Assembly: GCA_943788935.1 (NCBI GenBank)
Contig: CALSSE010000003.1
Span: forward strand, 462,493-526,492
Length of the DNA: 64,000 bases
DNA from: an uncultured bacterium
Lineage (GTDB): Bacteria > Myxococcota_A > Bradymonadia > UBA7976 > VGTA01
Direction: 5' to 3'
Shown piece after piece: positions 35,495-45,684 of the stretch. The notes below the pieces were generated by a model that was given only the letters and a program-made list of their open reading frames with translations, was not told the origin of the DNA and searched no databases. Position 1 is the stretch's first letter. Each line of letters starts with the position of its first letter. Position numbers and translations under genes: made by a program.

Positions 35495-36331
35495 TTAAGT
35501 AAACATAAGAGCGGTCAATACGTAGTCAGCAGCGAGGATTAATACGCTAGAGACGACCACTGATTGAGTGGTCGCTAGACCTACTCCGCGCGCGCCTCCT
35601 GTGGCATAAAACCCTTTATAACATCCCACTAGCGTTAAGATTCCCCCAAAGACACAAGACTTAATCATCCCATTATATATATCAGAGGGCTCAACGAACC
35701 ATTTTACATTCTCATAAAAGACACCCTCGTCGATGTTAAGCAGACCTACTCCCACGCTATAACATCCTACCATCCCCACAAGATTAAAGAGGGCAGTGAG
35801 CAGTGGCACCATGACTAGACCAGCGATAAATCGAGGAACGATAAGATATTGAACCGGATTCACCGCCATGGTGTAGAGAGCATCAATCTGCTCAGTGACT
35901 CTCATCGTGCCGATCTCAGTCGCGATGCCACTCCCTGCTCGACCGCTCACCATCAAACCAGTGAGCACCGGAGCGAGCTCTCTTGAGAGAGAGAGCGCCA
36001 CCGTCGATCCTACTAAGCTCTCGGCATTAAAAATACGAAACGCCGTCGCTCCTTGAAGCGCAAATACTGCACCCGTAAAGAACCCGGTGAGAATAACGAT
36101 GAAGAGACTCCCTACACCAACAAACTCCATCGCGTTCAATGTGATCTTCAATCGATAAGGAGGTCTCACAAGCCAAAAGAGGGTCTCAAGAAAAAACTGA
36201 CTCGCTCGGCCAATACTCTCTACAGCACCAATGGTCGCCTCTCCTACTCCCTCAACTCCAGCCTTTATTCGTTGACCTGCCCGCTCAGCTGTAGATCTTG
36301 ACGTCTGACGGTGAGGAGGGCGATGAGTCAT
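35495..36331 (-). CDS. mlaE: MlaE-family ABC transporter permease
   Basis: A 278-residue permease of the MlaE family that moves phospholipids with an MCE partner. After a 45-residue polar N-terminal extension there are about five membrane helices. Family motifs include TGFFTGAVFALQGA, the ELAPVLTGLMVSGRAGSGIATEIGTM core (residues about 119-144, shown in two parts in homologues), VTEQIDALYTMAVNPVQYL and GFYATGGARGVGLATT. It precedes mlaD by 110 bp on the same strand. The ATPase MlaF, which must energise the complex, is not in this window. Divergent from trkA across a 123-bp region. Confidence 0.93.
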   Translation of the reverse strand: MTHRPPHRQTSRSTAERAGQRIKAGVEGVGEATIGAVESIGRASQFFLETLFWLVRPPYRLKITLNAMEFVGVGSLFIVILTGFFTGAVFALQGATAFRIFNAESLVGSTVALSLSRELAPVLTGLMVSGRAGSGIATEIGTMRVTEQIDALYTMAVNPVQYLIVPRFIAGLVMVPLLTALFNLVGMVGCYSVGVGLLNIDEGVFYENVKWFVEPSDIYNGMIKSCVFGGILTLVGCYKGFYATGGARGVGLATTQSVVVSSVLILAADYVLTALMFT

Positions 36332-36392
36332 CTTTGGCCTTTAGTAGGTTTGCGTCTATAGAGTCAGTGAGGCAAGGTAGAGAATATCAGAG

Positions 36393-36421
36393 GTGACAAG
36401 TTTAAATAGGATAAGTATAAC
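36393..36421 (+). promoter_or_regulatory. Sigma-70-type promoter for trkA-trkH
   Basis: GTGACA (36393-36398), 17-bp spacer, TATAAC (36416-36421): five of six consensus bases in each box with ideal spacing. The predicted start is about 27 bp before the trkA ATG. Confidence 0.7.
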
Positions 36422-36454
36422 GACGTCTGATTTTCTAGCTCAAAGCGAGATCAC

Positions 36455-38098
36455 ATGCAAAATATACAAAAGCTCAAAGTGATCATTGTCGGCGCCGGCG
36501 AAGTCGGTATGAACGTCGCGATGAAGCTGAGTAACCACGAGAAGATAGAGGTCACCCTCATCGAATCGAATGAGGACCGGTCAGCTCTCATGAAAGCGAC
36601 AGTGAACTGTCGGACGATCAAAGGCTCCGGCTTGGACCCAAGACTCCTCGAGCTTGCGGAGATCCATACTTGTGATCTTTTCTATGCGATGACTGATGCC
36701 GATGAAGTCAACTTGCTCGCTTGTCAACTGGTACAGTCGATGGTTGTGCGGAACTCAGAGATCCCCCCCGATAGTGATGATTCACTCTCTCAGGATTCAC
36801 TTGAGCCCTCTGATATCGACCCATTTATCCCCTGTGCTCCCCTAGGAGAATCACAGCAAAAACGATATATCACTTCCAACTCTGCGAGCGGTAAACTCTT
36901 TCTATACGCTCGAGTCCGAGATGAGATATTCTACGATCACGTCAGTGAGCTCTTTACCCAAGTGAACGCGATCTTCCCCGAGCGAACATGTAGCCGAAAG
37001 ATCGATGAGCTGCTTTATTATAGGCAAGCCTTTGATGTCGTTGAATTGGAGACAGGTCGACTCAAACTCTATGGGATCAAGATTCACCCTAATTCACCTG
37101 CAGTCGGGCAGTCTCTGGAAGACTTCACTGCCGATCATAAGATCACCATCGCTACGATCGCTCGTCGCATATCAGGACCCCTCGGACAGTCTAGACAGCT
37201 CATGATCCCCTGGGCTGCTTATCAGATGGAAGCGAATGATGAGATTTACTTCGCTGCCTCTCCTAAGACCTTTAGCTATATACACCGTTACTTTACTGCT
37301 GATGGAGAGGAAGAGCACCCTTCATCGCTCGTCATCGTCGGTGATAGCCCCGTCGCTTTTGATGTATTTCAGCGAGCGGTCAACCGAAACCGAAAGAGGT
37401 CAGATACCGACGGTCGCGAGGACAACGAGGGAGAGAGCCATGAACAACCGATCAAGCGTAACTTATCTTTAGTGATCAGCGATACTCATCTCGCAGAGAG
37501 AGCAGAGCAGAGTGACCCACATGGTAATGCGACAGTAGTGAATGGGTCGATCACCGATATCGCCAATCTCGCAGAGGTCGGGGTGGGTCCGCTGACGACT
37601 CTCCTAGTCAGCTCCACCGATGAGGAGAATTTAATCTGCGCTCTCTTGGCGCGCGAGCTTGGTTGTCAGAGGATCTTGATCGTTAATAACCGCGAAGATT
37701 ACTCCGAGCTGATCAATAAGCTCGGATTTGATGGAATATTTAGCCCTCGGCAGCTCACCGTGAATGAGATGGTCCATCAAACCCTCCGCCGCTTATCTAA
37801 ATCTGCTTTTGAGGTCTCGGGGTCTGATGACTTTGAGGTGCGCTCTTTTCAAGTAGATAAGGACTCTCCACTGTGTAACCTAGCGCTCAAGGAGCTCGTC
37901 TCTATAGGCTTCCCTCGAGAGTATGCAGTGATCGCAGCGATGAGAGATCCAGAGGATAAGTCTCACATTATGCCTACTGGAGATGATATTCTGATAGAGA
38001 ACTCTATCGTATACATCGTCTCTCGGATCACCGACTTTCACAAAATAGACAGTTTATTTGGTAAACGGAAATCACGCTTCCGTCTATGGAGGTCTTGA
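36455..38098 (+). CDS. trkA: Trk potassium uptake regulatory subunit TrkA
   Basis: A 547-residue peripheral membrane protein that binds NAD(H) or ATP and gates TrkH. Two RCK units are present: the first Rossmann motif VGAGEVG is at 12-18, with IESNEDRSALM and AMTDADEVNLLACQ behind it; the second half keeps VIVGDSPVAFDVF and ARELGCQRILIVNNR. It is about 90 residues longer than E. coli TrkA because of two polar insertions, one Ser/Asp-rich after about residue 95 and another (NRKRSDTDGREDNEGE) near 310. The downstream TrkH overlaps its stop (TGATG). A strong promoter lies just upstream. Confidence 0.92.
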   Translation: MQNIQKLKVIIVGAGEVGMNVAMKLSNHEKIEVTLIESNEDRSALMKATVNCRTIKGSGLDPRLLELAEIHTCDLFYAMTDADEVNLLACQLVQSMVVRNSEIPPDSDDSLSQDSLEPSDIDPFIPCAPLGESQQKRYITSNSASGKLFLYARVRDEIFYDHVSELFTQVNAIFPERTCSRKIDELLYYRQAFDVVELETGRLKLYGIKIHPNSPAVGQSLEDFTADHKITIATIARRISGPLGQSRQLMIPWAAYQMEANDEIYFAASPKTFSYIHRYFTADGEEEHPSSLVIVGDSPVAFDVFQRAVNRNRKRSDTDGREDNEGESHEQPIKRNLSLVISDTHLAERAEQSDPHGNATVVNGSITDIANLAEVGVGPLTTLLVSSTDEENLICALLARELGCQRILIVNNREDYSELINKLGFDGIFSPRQLTVNEMVHQTLRRLSKSAFEVSGSDDFEVRSFQVDKDSPLCNLALKELVSIGFPREYAVIAAMRDPEDKSHIMPTGDDILIENSIVYIVSRITDFHKIDSLFGKRKSRFRLWRS

Positions 38099-39714
38099 TG
38101 CGCGTCGCCTTGGTCTATTTAATATCCATTCTCGTCTTACTCCTCTGTTTCCCTATGGCGCTTTGTCTTCTCTACTCCATCGCTGATCAACCGGCCTGGT
38201 GCCTAAGCAGTGACCTCCTCAGCTTTTTAACGACGATTGTGATCGGTGGAGCTTCGGGTTACCTAGGATACTATAGATCTGAGAGTGAAGGAGTGACCAC
38301 TGATATTCGACCGACCGATGCATTCCTGATCGTTACCCTCACTTGGTTAGTCGCTAGCGCCTTTGGCGCTTTACCCTATTACCTATACGGTTGGTTCGAA
38401 CACATGGGCTTTGATGGGGGTCCTCTCACTGCTCAAGTCACATTGGGAGGCGAGTTTCTGAGCTTCACTAACGCCTTCTTTGAATCGGTGTCAGGTTTCA
38501 CCACCACTGGAGCCACCATCATCGAACGCGGTTTATGGCACACATACATCGATGGGGTTGGCTATCTCAGCGATGGATCTATCGCCCTCCCACGTAGCAT
38601 TATGCTGTGGCGAAGCGTGACTCACTTGCTGGGAGGAATGGGGATCGTAGTGCTAGGAGTGGCGGTTCTTCCTGTCCTCGGTGTCGGGGGGATGCAGCTC
38701 TACCACGCCGAGGTCCCTGGACCAATGAATGACCGTTTTACTCCTCGAGTCGGTGAAGGTGCCAAAATATTATGGAAGATCTATGGGGTGATGACTCTGA
38801 CTCTCGCCGTCTTTTATTGGGGGCTCGGGATGGATCATTTTGAGGCGATCTGTCACAGTATGAGCACCATGGCGACCGGAGGATTCTCCACTAGGGCGAC
38901 TAGTATGGCCGCCTTCTCTAGCCCTATGATTGAGTGGTGTACGATCCTGTTTATGTTCATCGCTGGGGTTAACTTTACTCTATATAGCCTTCTCGGGAGC
39001 CGTCGGAACTCCCCTAGAGCCGCCTTAGGTCTACTTAAGCAGAACGCAGAGTTTATGGTCTATATGGGGATCATCGTGATCAGCTCTGCGGTGATCGCTC
39101 TCTCTATCGCTCAACATGAAGGGCTCTCTGGGGCAGATTCCCCGATCCGTACTGCGAGCTTTCAGGTGCTGAGTATACTTACCACTACTGGCTATGCTTC
39201 CGCTGACTTCGAGCAATGGGTTATAGCACCTGCGGCGATTGGAGCGCTCCTCTTATTAATGTTTGTCGGAGGCTGCGCTGGGTCAACCGGTGGAGGTGTC
39301 AAAGTAATCAGACATCTCCTCGTCTTTCGTCTATGCTTCAGAGAGTTCTTTTTCTTATTACACCCTAAGGGTAAAAAGAGCGTACGCAGCGATGGAGAGA
39401 TCGTTTCCCCTAGCACCTTGAGAGCGATTGTCGGCTTTGTAGGACTCTACTTCTTTTTATTGATCGCTGGGACTCTCTACTTCGCCATGGAAGGACAAGA
39501 CCTGCTCACAGCCTTTACAGCGAGCGCTGCCTCTTTAGGAAATATCGGACCGGGGCTTGGTGAGGTCGGACCGACCGATGATTTTTCTGGTCTCAGCGCT
39601 CTCGGTAAATGGGTGAGCGCTAGCCTCATGTTGATGGGCAGACTCGAAATCTTGACCGTCATGATTCTCTTTACTCCCGCCTATTGGAGACATTGGAACC
39701 TCACTAAGAATTGA
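38098..39714 (+). CDS. trkH: Trk potassium uptake transmembrane subunit TrkH
   Basis: A 538-residue potassium channel-like transporter. Four pore-loop selectivity segments are visible: VSGFTTTGAT, MATGGFSTR, LTTTGYASADF and ASLGNIGPGLGEVG, matching the four TxGxS-type filters of TrkH/KtrB. FVGGCAGSTGGGVKVIR is the conserved segment before the third pore region's end. About ten hydrophobic helices surround them. I chose ATG 38098, which overlaps the trkA TGA, because TGGAGG sits 6 bp upstream; an ATG at 38086 lies inside that ribosome-binding site. TrkA and TrkH form one translationally coupled uptake system. Confidence 0.94.
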   Translation: MRVALVYLISILVLLLCFPMALCLLYSIADQPAWCLSSDLLSFLTTIVIGGASGYLGYYRSESEGVTTDIRPTDAFLIVTLTWLVASAFGALPYYLYGWFEHMGFDGGPLTAQVTLGGEFLSFTNAFFESVSGFTTTGATIIERGLWHTYIDGVGYLSDGSIALPRSIMLWRSVTHLLGGMGIVVLGVAVLPVLGVGGMQLYHAEVPGPMNDRFTPRVGEGAKILWKIYGVMTLTLAVFYWGLGMDHFEAICHSMSTMATGGFSTRATSMAAFSSPMIEWCTILFMFIAGVNFTLYSLLGSRRNSPRAALGLLKQNAEFMVYMGIIVISSAVIALSIAQHEGLSGADSPIRTASFQVLSILTTTGYASADFEQWVIAPAAIGALLLLMFVGGCAGSTGGGVKVIRHLLVFRLCFREFFFLLHPKGKKSVRSDGEIVSPSTLRAIVGFVGLYFFLLIAGTLYFAMEGQDLLTAFTASAASLGNIGPGLGEVGPTDDFSGLSALGKWVSASLMLMGRLEILTVMILFTPAYWRHWNLTKN

Positions 39715-39986
39715 TCGGGCCAATGATAAGTCTCATCTCGAAGAGTCTCATCTCGAAGAGCCTATACTGATCCATTTAAAGTCGCTCGCCCCTAAAGTCT
39801 GCTGATGATGAGTTCTCAGGGTAGACCTCCCTCCATAACTTAGTTTAAGCTATGGCATATGAGTCGTTGATGACCTTCAACGCCAATCGCTTATCTGTTC
39901 CTTGCGATGCGAGAGAGAGCCTTATGATCAGAGCCCTGTCACCCCTCCAAAAGTCCCCCTATCAGAGCCCCGCTAGGCGACTGATC

Positions 39987-41348
39987 ATGAAGATATTTCT
40001 CTTATTGACGGTCACCTCTTCTGTGCTCTCTCTCTCCCCTCTTCAACTTCAAGCCGCGCCCAACACCAAAGAGCGCGCTAAGGCCTCTTTTAAGAAGGGT
40101 AAGATCGCCTTTGAAGCGTCTCGCTATCCAGAGGCTCTCCTCGCTTTCGAAGAGGCCTATCAACTATTCCCCTTGCCACTCATGCTCTATAATATCGCTA
40201 ATGTGTATGAGCGGCTTAACCTACTTCCTCAAGCACTGAGACAATATCAGGCTTTCATTAAGACGGGTAAAGACGGTAACGGAGAAGCCGCCAAGAGAGT
40301 AAAGGTTATTGAGGAGCGTATCGAATCTTGGCCTGAAGTGACGATCACCACTCAACCTGCCGGCGCTTCCATCAAGATCTTAAGTGAGTCATACCCCTCT
40401 CTCGGTGAGACACCCGTCACATTACGCCTCGAACCACAAAATGAGATGCTAATTTATCTGAAACCCACTGAAGGTAAACTCATAAAGCGTTTTGTACAGA
40501 TTTCATCAACGAGTCATCGACAAACCATCAAAATAGACCTCCCAAAAAAAGAAGCCTACGTGAGAATATTGGGCTCGCCTCCCAACCTGCAAGCGAAAAG
40601 CGGCTCGCTGAAAACCAACGGTGTCCCGGCGCTTATGAAGCTCTCGGTCGGTGACCATGAGGTAGAGCTCTCCGCACCCGGCTATCTTCCGATCAAGAGA
40701 TCGGTGAGCCTCCGCAGCGTACATACTCAATCAGCGCCCCTCGCGCTTGAGGCAAAGCTGAAGACTAGTGAGGGGGTCGCTCTAGTGGCGCTCAATGTCT
40801 CTCGCCCCGGTTCACTCCTGTTCATCGATGGTTTACCTCAAGGTCAGAGCCCCTTCGATGAGCCTCTAGAGCTCGCTGAAGGTGAACACTTAATAGAGGT
40901 AAAAGGCCCAAATGGAGAGAATTTCAAAGAGAGATTAAGCCTAAAAGCAGGTGAAATGGCTCAACTCTCAGTCAACTTTGAGAGGAGAGAGAGTATATTT
41001 ACTCGCGATCGGATCACAGTCGGAATGATGAGTCTTGGAGCCGCGAGTTTATTGACTGGTCTTGTCCTTGGCGGGATCGCATTGAGCGCTGGAAATGACC
41101 TAGATGATTGTCGAGCACATGAGCTCTGCGCTCGCGGTCAAGGTGAGCTTGATAGAGCTCAAGCGGTGCGAGCGTTCTCTCTCTCCTCCGATATTTTCAC
41201 CGCTCTTGGTCTGATCATCGGAGGCACTGGGGGAGCCATGTATTGGCTTGATCAAAGATCGATCTCTTCACCTTCTCCCAGCAAAAGTTCGGTTCAGGTA
41301 GAAGCGAGCTCCAAGGGGGGGCGCTTATCCAATGTGGTTCGATTTTAA
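39987..41348 (+). CDS. Exported TPR/PEGA-domain protein
   Basis: About 453 residues from ATG 39987, which gives a clean signal peptide (MKIFLLLTVTSSVLSLSP, cleavage near LQAA). In-frame ATGs at 39852 and 39924 would add up to 45 residues and cannot be excluded. A TPR pair follows (FKKGKIAFEASRYPEALLAF, YNIANVYERL), then PEGA-like beta domains with ITTQPAGASIKI, VELSAPGYLP and SLLFIDGLPQGQSP, and near the C-terminus two hydrophobic segments (LGAASLLTGLVLGGIALSAG; FTALGLIIGGTGGAMYWL). This architecture is common in myxobacterial-type genomes, with no proven function. The large Ig/FG-GAP lipoprotein starts 19 bp later. Confidence 0.8.
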   Translation: MKIFLLLTVTSSVLSLSPLQLQAAPNTKERAKASFKKGKIAFEASRYPEALLAFEEAYQLFPLPLMLYNIANVYERLNLLPQALRQYQAFIKTGKDGNGEAAKRVKVIEERIESWPEVTITTQPAGASIKILSESYPSLGETPVTLRLEPQNEMLIYLKPTEGKLIKRFVQISSTSHRQTIKIDLPKKEAYVRILGSPPNLQAKSGSLKTNGVPALMKLSVGDHEVELSAPGYLPIKRSVSLRSVHTQSAPLALEAKLKTSEGVALVALNVSRPGSLLFIDGLPQGQSPFDEPLELAEGEHLIEVKGPNGENFKERLSLKAGEMAQLSVNFERRESIFTRDRITVGMMSLGAASLLTGLVLGGIALSAGNDLDDCRAHELCARGQGELDRAQAVRAFSLSSDIFTALGLIIGGTGGAMYWLDQRSISSPSPSKSSVQVEASSKGGRLSNVVRF

Positions 41349-41367
41349 AAGGAACGCTGAGTAGAAC

Positions 41368-44300
41368 ATGATGATAGTAAAGATGAGGCCAAGAATGAAT
41401 ATACGCCAAGCGTTGATCCCTTTAGTCACACGCGTTGCGATCTCTCTCCTCTTGGTATCACAGAGCGCTTGTAGCTTATATTTAGACCCAGAGGTCTGTG
41501 AATCCAATAGTGATTGTAATGGAGGGGTGTGCCAAGTCGGGATCTGTATCGGAGTCGCCCTACTCATCGATGCTGAGGTCGAGGCGGGTGAGGAAGCCGG
41601 GACGATCATGGATTCGGGAACCGCAGGGATAAGCGATGACATGCAAGTGAGTGGAGAGCAAACTGGTGGAGAAGGGGGCGGAGATCTCGCAGGAGATCTC
41701 GCGGGAGATCTCGCAGGAGAGCCATTAGATATGATGATGGATGAGATCTTTGAGTGCGATATTGTCTCTACTTCTCTCACTCGGGCAGGGGCGATCCTCA
41801 GAGACCTCCCTCCCGAGATTGATGGCTCTACTCATTGGCTCACCAATGCGGAAAACATAAGCATCGAACTCTCCTTCAATACGCCTAATAATGATATCTG
41901 GTCAGAGAGGGTCTCCTTTTATTTGGGCGAAGACCTGATCGAAGTCACTAAGGAGGATGACCTCTATCTAGCTCGACTAGACCTTTCAGAAGAGGGAGAA
42001 TACCGAGCTCGACTCATCATAGGCTCAACAGAAGATATCAAGTGCGTCGATCAACTATTTCTAACCGTTGATCGCAGTGAGCCCGAGCTCTCTCTGCTCA
42101 CTCCAAGCGCCGATGAGATCTGGATTGGTCAGCTGAGCGGTGAACCAAAAACAAGACTAAGTCTTGAATCGAGAGATCTCACCCGCGTCTCATTGAGCGT
42201 GACTGATCAGAACAATGTGATTGTCGCTAGCCGAGGTCTGAGTAATGAACTGTTATGGTCTAGTGACCTCTCTCTCCGAGAAGGTGAGAATATCTTTACC
42301 ATTAGCGCCCGAGATGAACTCTCGACTGAAACAGAGACCAGTGTCACCTTCAACTATGATCCCCATCCACCAGGAATCGGCTTAACTCAGCCGGCTTCTG
42401 ATCGCTTAACTCTTGAAGGGAGCAATCTCACAGTCACCGGTTTTATCTACCAACGTGCCGGGCTTGGCGGCATAGGAGGAGACGGAGGAATAGAGCCAAA
42501 TGCCCGTATCGTGATCACCACCTATAGCGGCGTTGATTCTAACGGTTTAGAACAGAATAGAACCCTCTCACAGAGTGATGAGATGGGCGCCTTTAGCCTG
42601 ATCACCCCAATAGAGGTGGGCGCTAACTATGTGGAGATCTGTGCCTATGATCGTGCTGAGAATGAGACATGTAACGGCCTCTTTGTGACTCGCGTCGAAT
42701 CACAACCTTGTGTCAACATCACTTCCACTCGCTTCACGGTCAACTCTACTTATGAGCTCACCGGTAACGTCTGCCCCTCGGTGAGTGAACTCGCTGTGAG
42801 TGTCGACGGTTCACCGCTACAGACCATATCGCTCAACAGTGATTTGACATTCAATTATCCTCTCACCTTGAGTCAAGTAGGGGTTGAGACCTCTCTCATA
42901 CTCACCGCGACTGCCGCTGACGGAGAAGCCGCGACCGCAGAGATCAGCGCTTTATGGGACGATAGCCCTCCCCTCATCGTGATCTCATCTCCTAACCCTA
43001 ACACCTGCTCACGAGAGGAGACGATTGAGCTCTGTGGTCGAGTGGTTGACCCTGAGAGCGGTACCGCGAGCCTAAGTTTAAACCGGGCCCCATTAGACCT
43101 CAGTGACCAATTTAATGAGGGGGAACAGTGGTGGGAGGGCTTTTGTACATCGGTCGACCTCACTGTCCCGCAAGGTCGTGACTTCTTCGAACAATCTATC
43201 ACTTTGAGTGGTGCTAACGGCGCTGGTATCTCAGCAGAGACCACCGTTACAGTGATTGTAGACCGCGTCGCGCCCTCCCTTCTGTTTGATCCACCTGTCT
43301 ATGAAAATTGGTATCGACCTGACAACCTTGGACGCGTAGAGCTCTCAGGACAGATCTTATTCTCTGGCTGTTCATTGACTCCCAGTAATCCCATAGAGGT
43401 CATGATTGAGAGCGGTGAGGTTGGGACCCTCACTTTAGAAACAGGGTCAAGGTTTCGGTTCCTCACCGCGATTGATGATGGTGAATATAGACTCAACGCT
43501 ACCTTAAATGATCGAGCGGGAAATCGTGGGATGTCCTCTTATGACTTTAAAGTCGATGGAGAAGGACCGAATCTTGACCTTATCTCCCCAGCTCTGCGAT
43601 CGGTGTCACGAGATGAAGCGCTAACGGTGATTATTGAGGGTGAAGATCTAGGGAGCAGCGTACTCCCCAATGGGGGTCTCTTGAGTGATGGGCAGCAGAG
43701 CCTGCCTTTAAACCCAACCCTCATCGATGAAGGCTCAGGCCGCTATGAGTTGAGAACGACAATAGATCTCCCGGCAGGGGAGCACACTCTCACTGCATCT
43801 CTCACTGATCAATTAGGGAATGAGAGCTCTCTTGAGTTGACATATATACGAGACATCACCCCACCGGTTATCAGTCTATTAAGTCCTGACTTAAATCAAG
43901 CACTCCCCGACCTAGACCAAGTGTGGTTAGAAGTCACCGATGAGCTGAGCCAAGTCACTGAGGTGAGGGTCAATGGTGTAGAAGCGACCCGTCGAGGTGA
44001 CTTATGGCTCGCTAAAGGAGTCCAGATAGAGAGACAAGACCCTCGATTCGACTTAGAGGCGATCGACGAGGCTTCCAATTTAGCCTCCGAAGGTGATGAG
44101 GAGACTCGCTACCCGGTGAATCTTAGTTCGCTTAGTTGGCAAGGGCCTGAGAGAGTTGGCGCTCCTTATCGTGGTCACCTCCTCCCTAGTCTTGATCAGA
44201 GTCCCGACTCTGGATTAGGACTCGGCCCTATACAACAGCTCCTCTGGTCTGCAGATTATGGATCACAGCCTGAATTATTGATCATGCACTCTCTCATCGA

Positions 44301-45684
44301 AGGGTTTACTCCTAATGGTCTCAGCGGTTTATCTGAGAACGGCATCGGATCACTTAACGATGAGGGAATGTCTCCACAGCCTGAGCTGGTGAATGGAGAT
44401 CTCCTTATCGACCTCCAGAGAGCGAGTATCCGCGGAGTACTCACTTTGATCACTCAACAGAGGACTCAAGGATCTGAGAGCGATCAAGGAGCGACCTTAC
44501 ACTTATGGCAACGCTCCGCAGAGCTCCTCGCAGGCGCTGAGAGGATCAACACAAATGTAGTGTCTCCTGAGAGCTGGGTCGAAGTGCGACTAGGCCTACC
44601 TCCAACTTTAATAGCGACTACTTTCATCATCGGGGATGTGAACGGTGATGGTTTACTCGACCTCATCACCTGCAATACGACTGGCGCTTTCTTGTTCAGG
44701 CAGAGCAACGAGGGTACATTTGTCTTTGATGGGCAAGCGGGGCTCACTCAGCGAGGTCTCGGCTCATTGGGAGAGCAGACTCTGAAGCTATGGTGGGTCG
44801 ACCTTAATGGTGATGGACTCCGAGATCTAGTTGAACAAACCAATGAGGGACTCAACGCATGGTTCGTAGCCCTAAATGCTGGAGAATATAGTTTTACCTC
44901 CCTCCTCAATTTCCCCAATATCACCGCTGGTCAACAGGTTGATGGTTGGATTAATATTGACTGGGATGGTGATGGCCAACTTGATCCTGTGGCTTGGTCA
45001 TCAGGGGCAGGATCAGCTCAATCCTATCTACGGTGGTACCAACAGGATGGCGCTACTTGGACCGCTGTGCCGCTCATTGATGAGAGCGCGCTCCCCTCTC
45101 CCCTACTCGATGTCTTAACGGTTGATCTCGACCTAGATAATATACCTGAGCTACTCTGCGTTTCTCCCGATGAAGTCGTAAGTTTAGAGTCGAAGAATGG
45201 AACCTTAGGGGTAGACATCCCCCCCTTACCCACGATCGCCAATGCAAGTTCAACGATTGATCGAGTCATCGTCGCCGATTATGACCGCGATGGTGATGAA
45301 GACCTTCTCTTCGCTTTAAGCGTAGAGGGACCTGCCCAAGCCACAGATGCTGAGTCATTACGAGGTGAACTGTGGGCGCTTAATCACAGCCCGCTAGTGT
45401 ATTCAGAGTCTATTAATCCTATTAGACTCACCCTGAGACGACGCAACGCGGAGTCCGTTGATGGGATAGGGGTCTCGCTCCTCATCGACCTCGATGATGA
45501 CCTCCTCTTTGATGAAGTCTTTACCGCCCGTTCCTTCAGTGACACTTGGTTAAATACTAGCGGTGAAGGTGCTGTGAACCTGCAAGTCATATTCCCTGAC
45601 CATGGTTCGCTCAGCGATCATACGATCACCGAATATAATGTGGAGTATGGATCGAGCCTAACGCTGACTGATCCCCAAAACTGA
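41368..45684 (+). CDS. Large Ig-like and FG-GAP repeat lipoprotein
   Basis: A 1438-residue lipoprotein with lipobox SQSAC (Cys 35) and a short Cys motif (CESNSDCNGGVCQVGIC). A Gly/Ala/Asp linker includes three 12-bp units (41680-41715) encoding AGDL. From about 130 to 900 come Ig-like/bacterial cadherin-type domains (TISARDELSTETETSVTFNYD, and repeated LTASLTDQLGNESSLELTYI-like ends, in part). From about 1070 FG-GAP/VCBS-type calcium loops appear: FIIGDVNGDGLLDL, WVDLNGDGLRDL, IDWDGDGQLDP, VADYDRDGDEDL, as in integrin-alpha-like propellers. It is probably an adhesive or ligand-binding surface protein. The stop codon lies inside a 13-bp duplication (45668-45693). Confidence 0.85.
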   Translation: MMIVKMRPRMNIRQALIPLVTRVAISLLLVSQSACSLYLDPEVCESNSDCNGGVCQVGICIGVALLIDAEVEAGEEAGTIMDSGTAGISDDMQVSGEQTGGEGGGDLAGDLAGDLAGEPLDMMMDEIFECDIVSTSLTRAGAILRDLPPEIDGSTHWLTNAENISIELSFNTPNNDIWSERVSFYLGEDLIEVTKEDDLYLARLDLSEEGEYRARLIIGSTEDIKCVDQLFLTVDRSEPELSLLTPSADEIWIGQLSGEPKTRLSLESRDLTRVSLSVTDQNNVIVASRGLSNELLWSSDLSLREGENIFTISARDELSTETETSVTFNYDPHPPGIGLTQPASDRLTLEGSNLTVTGFIYQRAGLGGIGGDGGIEPNARIVITTYSGVDSNGLEQNRTLSQSDEMGAFSLITPIEVGANYVEICAYDRAENETCNGLFVTRVESQPCVNITSTRFTVNSTYELTGNVCPSVSELAVSVDGSPLQTISLNSDLTFNYPLTLSQVGVETSLILTATAADGEAATAEISALWDDSPPLIVISSPNPNTCSREETIELCGRVVDPESGTASLSLNRAPLDLSDQFNEGEQWWEGFCTSVDLTVPQGRDFFEQSITLSGANGAGISAETTVTVIVDRVAPSLLFDPPVYENWYRPDNLGRVELSGQILFSGCSLTPSNPIEVMIESGEVGTLTLETGSRFRFLTAIDDGEYRLNATLNDRAGNRGMSSYDFKVDGEGPNLDLISPALRSVSRDEALTVIIEGEDLGSSVLPNGGLLSDGQQSLPLNPTLIDEGSGRYELRTTIDLPAGEHTLTASLTDQLGNESSLELTYIRDITPPVISLLSPDLNQALPDLDQVWLEVTDELSQVTEVRVNGVEATRRGDLWLAKGVQIERQDPRFDLEAIDEASNLASEGDEETRYPVNLSSLSWQGPERVGAPYRGHLLPSLDQSPDSGLGLGPIQQLLWSADYGSQPELLIMHSLIEGFTPNGLSGLSENGIGSLNDEGMSPQPELVNGDLLIDLQRASIRGVLTLITQQRTQGSESDQGATLHLWQRSAELLAGAERINTNVVSPESWVEVRLGLPPTLIATTFIIGDVNGDGLLDLITCNTTGAFLFRQSNEGTFVFDGQAGLTQRGLGSLGEQTLKLWWVDLNGDGLRDLVEQTNEGLNAWFVALNAGEYSFTSLLNFPNITAGQQVDGWINIDWDGDGQLDPVAWSSGAGSAQSYLRWYQQDGATWTAVPLIDESALPSPLLDVLTVDLDLDNIPELLCVSPDEVVSLESKNGTLGVDIPPLPTIANASSTIDRVIVADYDRDGDEDLLFALSVEGPAQATDAESLRGELWALNHSPLVYSESINPIRLTLRRRNAESVDGIGVSLLIDLDDDLLFDEVFTARSFSDTWLNTSGEGAVNLQVIFPDHGSLSDHTITEYNVEYGSSLTLTDPQN

